A stretch of DNA of 64,000 nucleotides from Bradyrhizobium elkanii USDA 76 (lineage in GTDB: Bacteria; Pseudomonadota; Alphaproteobacteria; Rhizobiales; Xanthobacteraceae). The stretch spans positions 3,960,001 through 4,024,000 of the forward strand of contig NZ_CP066356.1 in assembly GCF_023278185.1 (NCBI RefSeq), written 5' to 3'. The notes below the pieces were generated by a model. The model saw only the letters and a list, made by a program, of their open reading frames with translations, was not told the origin of the DNA and did no database searches. Numbering within the stretch: the stretch's first letter is position 1; every line of letters begins with the position of its first letter. Positions 43,136 to 50,330 of this stretch are shown here, in pieces. Position numbers and translations under genes: made by a program.

Positions 43136-44335
43136 ATGCCTGAGGTCAAACCAGAGATATTGCGTTGGGCGCGTGAAACGGCGGGGCTTTCGCTTGGCCG
43201 TGCGGCTGCGGCAATTGGCTTGAAGGACACAAGGAAAGAGCGAGCCGTCGAGCGACTGGCGGCCCTCGAAGAGGGCAGGGCGGCACCGAGTCGTGCCCTG
43301 ATCTCCAAGATGGCAGAAAAATACCATCGGCCCTTGCTCGCATTCTATTTAGATGCGCCGCCTGCAAAGGGTGACCGGGGTGAGGATTTCCGCAGCATTC
43401 CCGATAGGCAAACCGGCTCGGAGGCGCTGGTTGATGCACTGCTTCGCGACGTCCGGGCGAGGCAAGATGCCATCCGCGATCTGCTCATTGACGACGAGGA
43501 CAATCAGCCGCTCCTCTTCATTGGCTCCATGAGGGTTTCAGATGGTACTGATGCAGTCTTGGCCTCCATAAAAAGTACGCTCAAGCTCGATCTTTCCTCT
43601 TACCGCCGTCAATCGTCGCCAGAGAAGGCGTTTGCCTTGCTTCGCTCGCAAGCCGAAGCTGTGGGCATTTTCGTTTTGCTGCTCGGCAATCTGGGAAGCC
43701 ACCATACCGCAATTGACGTTGAAGCTTTTCGGGGCTTCGCGCTTGCTGACCCGGTTGCACCCTTTGTCGTGATCAACGATCAAGACAGGGTTACTGCTTG
43801 GTCCTTCACTCTCTTGCACGAACTGGCGCACCTATGGCTCGGCCAATCTGGCGTTAGCGGGCGTTCGCCCGATCTGCGGATCGAACAATTCTGCAATGAC
43901 GTTGCAGCTTCCTTTTTGCTTCCTGCGCATGAGCTTGCAAGCGTGGGAGTCACGCGGCGAACACCGACCGAGACGGCAATCGAACTGATAGGAAGATTTG
44001 CTGACGAAAATCATGTCAGCCGAACTATGGTTGCCTACCGATTGTATCGAGCCTCGCTTCTCACGGAAGATAATTGGCGTGCGCTCACTGGCATATTTTT
44101 GGCCAACTGGCGTAAGGGCAGGGCCGCCCAGCGCGAGCGCGACAAGGATAAGGACGGCCCAAACTACTACGTCGTTCGGCGCCATCGCTTGGGGAATGCA
44201 CTAATTCAAACTGTGAGCCGTGCATTAGATAGCGGCGTCCTCACGCCGACCCGCGCCGGAAACATCCTTGGTGTCAAGCCGCGCAGCGTTGCACCTCTTC
44301 TCAGTCCCATTTCAAGCGGCAATCGAGCCGCGTAA
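43136..44335 (+). CDS. Xre HTH plus ImmA/IrrE metallopeptidase (antitoxin-like)
   Basis: A 399-aa protein. An Xre-like helix-turn-helix covers residues ~1-70 (LRWARETAGLSLGRAAAAIG). An ImmA/IrrE zinc-peptidase domain follows with HELAH (~res 225-229) and a downstream Glu region EQFCNDVAASFLLP. ImmA/IrrE proteins cleave repressors, and together with a DUF4411 PIN-like protein they form a predicted toxin-antitoxin pair (COG2856). It is 9 nt before that gene. Codon use is more AT-rich than the chromosome. Confidence 0.85.
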   Translation: MPEVKPEILRWARETAGLSLGRAAAAIGLKDTRKERAVERLAALEEGRAAPSRALISKMAEKYHRPLLAFYLDAPPAKGDRGEDFRSIPDRQTGSEALVDALLRDVRARQDAIRDLLIDDEDNQPLLFIGSMRVSDGTDAVLASIKSTLKLDLSSYRRQSSPEKAFALLRSQAEAVGIFVLLLGNLGSHHTAIDVEAFRGFALADPVAPFVVINDQDRVTAWSFTLLHELAHLWLGQSGVSGRSPDLRIEQFCNDVAASFLLPAHELASVGVTRRTPTETAIELIGRFADENHVSRTMVAYRLYRASLLTEDNWRALTGIFLANWRKGRAAQRERDKDKDGPNYYVVRRHRLGNALIQTVSRALDSGVLTPTRAGNILGVKPRSVAPLLSPISSGNRAA

Positions 44336-44344
44336 CGAGGTTGC

Positions 44345-44860
44345 ATGCCGCTCTACCTCGTTGATGCCAACGTGCTGATTACTGCGCACAACCAATATTA
44401 TCCAATCGACACCGTTCCCCAATTTTGGGATTGGCTCTTACATCAAGCCGAGAACGGCGACGTGAAAATCCCGTTTGAGATTTACGAGGAGATCAAGGTA
44501 GGTGGCAAAGACGGTAATAAAGATATTCTCTACAAATGGGTTGCAGACAGCTCCGTCAAAAAGCATTTGCTGCTAGACGAACAGGTTAACCCGGCGCATG
44601 TAGCGAGGTGCACAAAGATCGGCTATGCGCCCGATTTGACGGACGATGAGTTGCTACGGATGGGTCGTGACCCCTTTCTAATCGCCTATGCGATGGCCGC
44701 GCGCGACCAGCGTTGCGTCGTATCAAACGAAGTTTCAGCTCCAGCCAAAAAGCGACAAAATCGAAAAATTCCCGATGTGTGCTCTACTATGGGAGTGCAG
44801 TGCTGCAATGTGTTCGCGATGACCCGCGCTCTTGGTTTTAAGACGGATTGGAAGAAATAG
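44345..44860 (+). CDS. DUF4411 PIN-like nuclease (putative toxin)
   Basis: A 171-aa PIN-like protein: LYLVDANVLI (first catalytic Asp), an acidic middle with FEIYEEIK, GRDPFLIAYAMA (later Asp) and CVVSNEVS. PIN-domain toxins cleave RNA. The pairing with the upstream Xre-ImmA protein is the classic DUF4411 arrangement. AT-rich codons for this genome point to transfer. Confidence 0.85.
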   Translation: MPLYLVDANVLITAHNQYYPIDTVPQFWDWLLHQAENGDVKIPFEIYEEIKVGGKDGNKDILYKWVADSSVKKHLLLDEQVNPAHVARCTKIGYAPDLTDDELLRMGRDPFLIAYAMAARDQRCVVSNEVSAPAKKRQNRKIPDVCSTMGVQCCNVFAMTRALGFKTDWKK

Positions 44861-44921
44861 AAGAAGGGCAGCAAAGGATCAATCGACCGCCCTTTCTTGC
44901 TCGCTCAAAGAGTTACCTGAC

Positions 44922-45779
44922 ATGGCGGCGGACGCTGCTAAACCACCTGATAAAGCAATCCTAGACGAGCGGGACGCTCCGCAAGAGGAAACCGTTGTAT
45001 ATGGTGCGGTCGGTCGGTGCATCTATTGCGGAGACAGTGGCGTGCGCCTGACAAAAGAGCACATCATCCCATACGGGCTTGGCGGTAGGCATATTTTGCC
45101 ACAAGCAAGCTGCGTTTCGTGCGCAAGAATTACCGGTAAGATAGAGCGTGAATGCTTGCGAACGATGTTCGGCGATTTGCGCTTGCTGCGGAATATCAAA
45201 CGCCGCAAACGAAAAGCTAAAGACGCTTATGCCCCCGGACCTATGTTTGCTATGGTCGGCGGACGCCTAAAACCATATCCGGCGCCGAAACCAGCCGAGC
45301 GCCTAACCACCGCAATGATGTACGCCTTTCATGAGCCGACAATTTTAAGCGGCCAGACGCCGCTAACTAGAAAGGATCGCCCCTTCGAGCACGGTTGGGC
45401 TATTTTGGGTCTTGGGAATGAGGCCGGGATCGCGCTGCAGGCCGCGACGCCCGATCTTTCAAGAGTTCATTCTATGGCCAATTTTCACCCCACGATCTTC
45501 TCGAAGATGTTAGCGAAAATTGGTTACTCGTATGCCGTGGCGATTGCTGATGGCAAATTCAAACCCATCATTGGTCCAGCAATTGTTGGCAAAGAGCCGT
45601 GGTATTTTGGTTTCTTGGTAGGAGGCAACCCAAATCCAGTTGCCCCCAGCAAGTTCCTGACTGAGCTTCGATTGCTGCGTTGTCCAAGCGCAATAGGCAA
45701 AGAGTACTTGATGGCCCGCATCCGAATTTTCGGTGACCTAGGCGCGCCCGTTTATGATGTCGTCGTCGGCGAGCTGTAG
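44922..45779 (+). CDS. HNH endonuclease-like protein
   Basis: A 285-aa protein with an HNH/Cys-pair module at the N-terminus: GRCIYCGDSGVRLTKEHIIP (two Cys, Glu-His), then YGLGGRHILPQASCVSCARI. The remaining ~230 residues are unassigned. Only 61 nt separate it from the toxin-like gene, and its frame is open back into that gene (44832), so it may be part of the same unit. Target DNA unknown. AT-rich codons as in the neighbours. Confidence 0.7.
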   Translation: MAADAAKPPDKAILDERDAPQEETVVYGAVGRCIYCGDSGVRLTKEHIIPYGLGGRHILPQASCVSCARITGKIERECLRTMFGDLRLLRNIKRRKRKAKDAYAPGPMFAMVGGRLKPYPAPKPAERLTTAMMYAFHEPTILSGQTPLTRKDRPFEHGWAILGLGNEAGIALQAATPDLSRVHSMANFHPTIFSKMLAKIGYSYAVAIADGKFKPIIGPAIVGKEPWYFGFLVGGNPNPVAPSKFLTELRLLRCPSAIGKEYLMARIRIFGDLGAPVYDVVVGEL

Positions 45780-45922
45780 GCGATGCACGTCAGCACAAAC
45801 AGAGAATTCTCGTCCGCAGTCGCTAATCGCGTGCGCTATCCACACCCCGACCACAGGTATCTCGCGGGACTCGCAAGCCCCAACGGATTGATAATTTGCC
45901 GACCGCTCGCCGCTGCGCTTTG

Positions 45923-46345
45923 ATGGTCGGCATGGGCTCTAAATCCCGCGAATACCTATTCGGCGCACAGGTCCGCGCCACCGCTGAGCAAGCCGCCAAG
46001 GCCCGCCGAAAAGCCGACCGGCTCGCGTGCGAGGCGTGGAACGCCCGCATGCTCGCCTTTCAGGGGCCAGCTCAGCCGTCACCCGCGCTAGGTGACGCCC
46101 TCAACGCGGGCTACGGGTACCTTGAGGTGAAGTGCCTAGGCTGCGACACACACCAGAGTGTGGCGCTCGACATCGTGCGCCGACCTAAGACGACGCCCAT
46201 TCACGAGTTAGAGCGGTACATGCGGTGCAAACTGTGTTCCGAACAGCGCGGTTATCCCTTCAAGCGAAGCCATCTGATCGCGCTGCGACCGACCAAGATT
46301 TCAGCCAACGATCCGCCATCGAAGTGGTGGCCGGGTGAGCGCTAG
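45923..46345 (+). CDS. Conserved protein with Cys pairs, unknown
   Basis: A 140-aa protein. The N-terminal helix is Ala/Arg-rich (RATAEQAAKARRKADRLACE), and the C-terminal part has a zinc-ribbon-like pair set: VKCLGCDTHQSVALDIVRRP and MRCKLCSEQRGYPFKR. Widespread in Bradyrhizobium elements in my recollection, without a known role. ATG at 45923; one at 45932 is possible. Confidence 0.65.
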   Translation: MVGMGSKSREYLFGAQVRATAEQAAKARRKADRLACEAWNARMLAFQGPAQPSPALGDALNAGYGYLEVKCLGCDTHQSVALDIVRRPKTTPIHELERYMRCKLCSEQRGYPFKRSHLIALRPTKISANDPPSKWWPGER

Positions 46346-46389
46346 ATCAGCGACGTGGCTTGAGCATCTTTTGACGTTGGAGCTGCTGC

Positions 46390-47262
46390 ATGGAATTGAA
46401 CGATTTACTGGCTGGAAAGGGCATCGAGCCCAGCGGCGTGCTCGTCTTTCGCCATCGTCCGGCCGAGCCGGAGCTGAACAAGGTATTTCCCCTGATAGCC
46501 GCCGACCGGCCCGATCTGTTCAATGCTTACCAGCAGACCAACAGCGAAAAGGTCGAGAACGCGATGCTGTCCGCGTCGCACATTGCGTCGTTTATTCGGC
46601 ATGGGCCGGGCAAAGCATTGTTCATCGGTCTGTACGCCATCGGCAAGTCGAAGTCTCTCACGCAGAAACAATTTTGGAGCGTTCCCGCCTATGCCGAACT
46701 CGGCAAGTTGGGCCTGCGAGCGTTTGTTACCGGCCGTCGATCTTCCTGCCTTCGCTTCGATCTGGATTTGCTCCCATTCTACTCCGAATGGAAAGGCAAA
46801 CTGATCATCGACTGGCCGCCGCCCGAACGATCTTGGTGGCGTCGCGCTCATCGCAACCAGATGCGAGTGCACGCGGTGCTGGAGGAAAGCGCGCTTGAGA
46901 CGGCGATGCAGAGATGGGACGAGATCGACCTCACTTGGAGCCAGCTCACCAGCTTGCCGAAACGCTGGCAAGCTCGGCTCTCTGAATGGCGAGGTATCTA
47001 CTACATCTTCGACACGTCGGACGCGAAAGGATACATCGGCTCGGCCTATGGCGCGGAAAACCTGTTTGGCCGGTGGAGGCATTACGGGGCCTCGGGTCAT
47101 GGTGGCAACCGTTTGCTTCGAAAGCGTGACCCGTCGAACTTTCGATTTACAATCCTCGAACTCGTTTCCCCGGCGATGCCACCGGAGGAAGTCATTCGGT
47201 TGGAGAGCAGTTGGAAGGAACGACTGCATACCCGCCAGCCCTACGGCCTCAATGACAACTGA
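46390..47262 (+). CDS. GIY-YIG nuclease with N-terminal unknown domain
   Basis: A 290-aa protein. Residues 1-195 form a conserved but unnamed domain ([40 protein letters not shown]). The C-terminal GIY-YIG nuclease starts [20 protein letters not shown] (~res 201-220), with a catalytic Arg in FGRWRHY, a Glu in [12 protein letters not shown] and a final Asn. It is 29 nt upstream of the SRAP gene. DNA target unknown; both partners act on DNA. Confidence 0.85.
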   Translation: MELNDLLAGKGIEPSGVLVFRHRPAEPELNKVFPLIAADRPDLFNAYQQTNSEKVENAMLSASHIASFIRHGPGKALFIGLYAIGKSKSLTQKQFWSVPAYAELGKLGLRAFVTGRRSSCLRFDLDLLPFYSEWKGKLIIDWPPPERSWWRRAHRNQMRVHAVLEESALETAMQRWDEIDLTWSQLTSLPKRWQARLSEWRGIYYIFDTSDAKGYIGSAYGAENLFGRWRHYGASGHGGNRLLRKRDPSNFRFTILELVSPAMPPEEVIRLESSWKERLHTRQPYGLNDN

Positions 47263-47291
47263 GGTTGGCGCACGGGAGTCTGAACTGCATC

Positions 47292-47969
47292 ATGTGCAAC
47301 CTTTATTCGATCACGACCAACCAAGCCGCAATCCTCAACCTGTTCCGCGTGGTCAACCGCTACGTCGGCAATCTGGCTCCGATGCCGGGCGTGTTTCCGG
47401 ACTACCCCGCGCCCGTGATCCGAAATGCCGCCGATGAGCGCGAGATGATCATGATGCGCTGGGGTATGCCGCCACCGCCGCGCACTGGCGGACCACCGGT
47501 CACCAACATCCGCAACACCTCATCACCGCACTGGCGCGGCTGGCTCAAGCCCGAGGGCCGATGCTTGGTGCCATTCAACAGCTTCGCCGAGTACGCGCCG
47601 GAGCCTAACCCGGAGACCAAAAAGAAGGACGTGGTGTGGTTTGCGCTCAGCGACGACCGACCGCTCACGGCCTTCGCTGGCATCTGGACCGAATACAAGG
47701 GCGACCGGGGTACCAAGTCCAAGCCAATCCCCGGTCCGCATCTCGTCTACGGTTTTCTGACCACTACAGCTAATGCGATCGTTGAGCCCATCCATCCGAA
47801 AGCCATGCCCGTGATCTTGACGACCGACGCGGAGCGTGACGTGTGGATGCGCGCGCCGTGGGATGAGGCGAAGGCACTTCAGCGGCCGTTGCCGGGTGAC
47901 GCCCTCAAGATCGTGATGCGTGGGGCTGACAAGGAGGACAAAATTGTCGCAAGCGGACCGGAGGACTGA
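47292..47969 (+). CDS. SRAP (HMCES/YedK-like) DNA-abasic-site protein
   Basis: A 225-aa SOS-response-associated peptidase-family protein that in known members forms a covalent crosslink with abasic sites in single-stranded DNA. The catalytic Cys2 (MCNLYS), the Asn block NIRNTSS, the Glu region FAEYAPE and the His block [12 protein letters not shown] are all present. It follows the GIY-YIG gene. On mobile elements, SRAP proteins may protect or repair element DNA. Confidence 0.88.
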   Translation: MCNLYSITTNQAAILNLFRVVNRYVGNLAPMPGVFPDYPAPVIRNAADEREMIMMRWGMPPPPRTGGPPVTNIRNTSSPHWRGWLKPEGRCLVPFNSFAEYAPEPNPETKKKDVVWFALSDDRPLTAFAGIWTEYKGDRGTKSKPIPGPHLVYGFLTTTANAIVEPIHPKAMPVILTTDAERDVWMRAPWDEAKALQRPLPGDALKIVMRGADKEDKIVASGPED

Positions 47970-48127
47970 TGTTCAATCTTCATAAAATGAAGTCTTTCGA
48001 TTGGCCTTCGGTCCCAGTGCAGGCAAGGTGACGCCCGGTGCTGGACGGGCGTCGCAGCGAAGCTTCGGCGGATCATCGGTGTGGTGCAGGCCACCGAAGT
48101 AGAGGAACTGGCTAAGGAAAATTTCTA

Positions 48128-49168
48128 ATGCTGACTGATATTTTTGCCCATCGTTACGCACAGCCCCGCATGTGGGAGACGTTTTACGAGGAGCACCGCC
48201 GCCTTCTCGTGCAGGGCTACCAACTTCTGAATGATATTTGTCCGTATTATGTGGACGGCAACGAGGACAAGCGCGGCAAGGAATTTTGGACGCTGATACA
48301 CGACCTGCTAGCGAGAGAGCTTGGCCTGAAAGAACTATCTCCGCCGTACGTCGGCTACTACAACAAGCAAAATCAATGGCAGGGCTATCACCCTAGCAGG
48401 GTGCAGATGTGCGAGACGTGGATGCTGGAGACTTTCGACGGCAAGACATCGGCTGACCGCTTTGTCAAGGAGCGGCTTAGCCTCGTCGAAATCGGCTTTC
48501 GTGAGCACGAGAAGTTCTTGGCGACGCTGAACGCTAACCTAGCTGGAAATATCGCAATCGCTGAGGGGTTCGACCGAACGGTCACCAAAGGCGTCGGCTT
48601 GCTGATACTCGGCAACACCGCCGATGCGGTACGAGCGAAAAATGCTAGCTTGAACGCCAAGTTTCAGGGGGCCGTGAACGAGCTAAATGCCCGCTTTCGC
48701 CAAGCTAACTGCCAGTTGCACTACCACAACGGCTTTATTCAAGTCTCTGAGGACCAAACGGTCGCGGAGGAGATCGAGACGCCGTTTTGGCGGCTGGTGG
48801 CGGAGCCGAAGTGGCACAACGTTGACCACGACATGAAGGAGGCTATTGATCTGCGCGATACGGGCGGGCGCGATCCGGCTCTCTATGCCGCGCGCTCTCT
48901 AGAAAGCACCATCAAGATTATCTCGGGCGAAAAGCAGTTGACCACAGACAAGGAGAAAGGCGCTCACAACTACATTGATAACCTGATGGGCGCGAAACTC
49001 ATCGAGGTGTGGGAGATGGAGGCGCTGAAGCACTTCTTTACGAAAGTCCGCAATCCGTTTGGACACGGCCCCGGCGCTGCCCCCATGCCCAGCCTCACTG
49101 ATCAGCAGACCAATTGGGCTATCGAAAACTCGATGATCTGGATCAAAAGCCTTATTCGCAGGATGTGA
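48128..49168 (+). CDS. AbiJ-like (NTD4) HEPN protein, putative abortive-infection effector
   Basis: A 346-aa protein. The N-terminus (MLTDIFAHRYAQPRMWETFY; HRRLLVQGYQLLND) matches the AbiJ-NTD4 type as I recall it. A C-terminal helical HEPN-like domain carries the RNase signature RN-x3-H as VRNPFGHGPG (near residue 304). HEPN proteins in abortive infection cut RNA when triggered by phage. It is the last plus-strand cargo gene before the convergent phage-like module. AT-rich codons. Confidence 0.7.
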   Translation: MLTDIFAHRYAQPRMWETFYEEHRRLLVQGYQLLNDICPYYVDGNEDKRGKEFWTLIHDLLARELGLKELSPPYVGYYNKQNQWQGYHPSRVQMCETWMLETFDGKTSADRFVKERLSLVEIGFREHEKFLATLNANLAGNIAIAEGFDRTVTKGVGLLILGNTADAVRAKNASLNAKFQGAVNELNARFRQANCQLHYHNGFIQVSEDQTVAEEIETPFWRLVAEPKWHNVDHDMKEAIDLRDTGGRDPALYAARSLESTIKIISGEKQLTTDKEKGAHNYIDNLMGAKLIEVWEMEALKHFFTKVRNPFGHGPGAAPMPSLTDQQTNWAIENSMIWIKSLIRRM

Positions 49169-49302
49169 CGGACACCCTATGGACTACCTAGAAATGCTTC
49201 GCTCAATACTCGCCGCTCTCATGCTTCTCGCCGTCGATCGCGTCGATTTCACGATTGCCGGATACGCTGACTAGATTTCGCGGCAAGAGAGGCCTCTATG
49301 AA

Positions 49303-49329
49303 AAACAGCCCTCCGAAGAGGGGCTGTTT
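49303..49329. terminator. Bidirectional hairpin terminator between cargo and phage module
   Basis: AAACAGCCCTC and GAGGGGCTGTTT pair around a CGAA tetraloop, flanked by A- and T-rich bases on both sides. It separates convergent transcripts. Confidence 0.75.
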
Positions 49330-49353
49330 GCTGTCGGCGATCGTCCAAGTCCT

Positions 49354-49527
49354 TTATGCGTAATTCACCTTCGCGCGATCACACAGCGACTCGATGTACG
49401 CGACTACTTCCTCCGCGACATCATCATTGCCGATGATGCGGCGGAGTTCACGGTCATCAATCTGGACGACGCCGACACCATCGGCGGGAATGTCTTTGCG
49501 AGAGAGAACTGCATACTTGCGGGGCAT
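49354..49527 (-). CDS. Small unknown protein (57 aa)
   Basis: Reads MPRKYAVLSRKDIPADGVGV, then VQIDDRELRRIIGND; a compact acidic alpha-beta protein. GGAG lies 6 nt before the ATG at 49527. A plus-strand frame over the same bases runs through the terminator hairpin and is less likely. Function unknown. Confidence 0.55.
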   Translation of the reverse strand: MPRKYAVLSRKDIPADGVGVVQIDDRELRRIIGNDDVAEEVVAYIESLCDRAKVNYA

Positions 49528-49718
49528 GAATATCTCCAATGGCTGAAAGCTCACGGATGGCAAATTGAGTCCGAGCTTTGGAGTTGGCAAGTCCAGTGAA
49601 TTCGGGCAGGGCAAAACCACGTCAAGCCGCGCTTACTAACATGTCAAGTGGTGCGGAAGTGTTGAGAAATTCCCGACATGCACTGCGCGCGCGTCAAGTA
49701 GCGTAGCTATGAAAACGC

Positions 49719-49759
49719 AAAAAAAAGCCCTCGCAGTGCCCGAAAGCACAGCGAAGGCC
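49719..49759 (-). terminator. Rho-independent terminator of the minus-strand phage-like operon
   Basis: Read on the minus strand, GCC-TTCGC-GTGC pairs with GCAC-GCGA-GGC around TTTCGG-type loop, followed by seven T. It lies 10 nt after the 49770 gene stop. Confidence 0.65.
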
Positions 49760-49769
49760 AGCATGTTGA

Positions 49770-50060
49770 TTAAAGCTTTTCGTCTTCGACTACCCAAGAG
49801 CGATGATAGCCAGACCAAACCAGCCGCTTGCCTATGTAGGCGATCCTCTCCGAGTGGTAGCGCGGCCGTGGTTCGTCATCGCATGGGCAGCGGTAAACAT
49901 TAGCGCCGACGACGCCGATAGCCGCACCCTCGGCAACGATCTTTCCGGCGATACGCATTGCAGCGGTCTCGCTGAGAGCGCTGCACACAGCGTCGAAGTC
50001 GGGAACGACGCGGCGATCGTCGCGGACTGCGAGAGGCAGAACCTCGAAGGTGTAGGTCAT
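49770..50060 (-). CDS. Unknown phage-module protein (96 aa)
   Basis: Reads MTYTFEVLPLAVRDDRRVVP; C-terminal part has RCPCDDEPRPRYHSERIAYI. Its ATG overlaps the upstream stop (ATGA). Last gene before the operon terminator. No family recognised. Confidence 0.6.
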   Translation of the reverse strand: MTYTFEVLPLAVRDDRRVVPDFDAVCSALSETAAMRIAGKIVAEGAAIGVVGANVYRCPCDDEPRPRYHSERIAYIGKRLVWSGYHRSWVVEDEKL

Positions 50061-50233
50061 CGGCGCACGCTTGCAGTGCGCCACGGTGCTTTCCGATCGC
50101 CGCGAAGGTAGATCGCGATGCGATGGTGTCGGGCACTGTCGAGGTCTCGTCCACTCTTGCGGGCATCGATCGCTTGGGCGAGATGCCAGTCGATGACGTT
50201 CTGGAAAATCTCTTCGTGACTTGCTTTGTGCAT
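50057..50233 (-). CDS. Unknown phage-module protein (58 aa)
   Basis: Reads MHKASHEEIFQNVIDWHLAQ, then AIDARKSGRDLDSARHHR: helical and charged. AAGGAA precedes the ATG at 50233, and its stop overlaps the next gene. No family recognised. Confidence 0.6.
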   Translation of the reverse strand: MHKASHEEIFQNVIDWHLAQAIDARKSGRDLDSARHHRIAIYLRGDRKAPWRTASVRR

Positions 50234-50330
50234 TGCGTTCCTTGGTTGTGGGCGAGCAAACGAAAGGGCTGGCATCGCGCCAGCCCATTCCGGTAGATCG
50301 GGTAGCAGGGTCGCGACGAACCCGAATATG

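Noticed and set aside
49179..49274. 31-codon frame MDYLEMLRSILAALMLLAVD after the AbiJ-like gene
   Set aside because: Could be a small hydrophobic peptide, but no ribosome site and no conservation evidence; too weak to list.
49255..49599. Plus-strand 114-codon frame after the AbiJ-like gene
   Set aside because: It would read through the 49303-49329 terminator hairpin; the minus-strand gene 49354-49527 has a better ribosome site.
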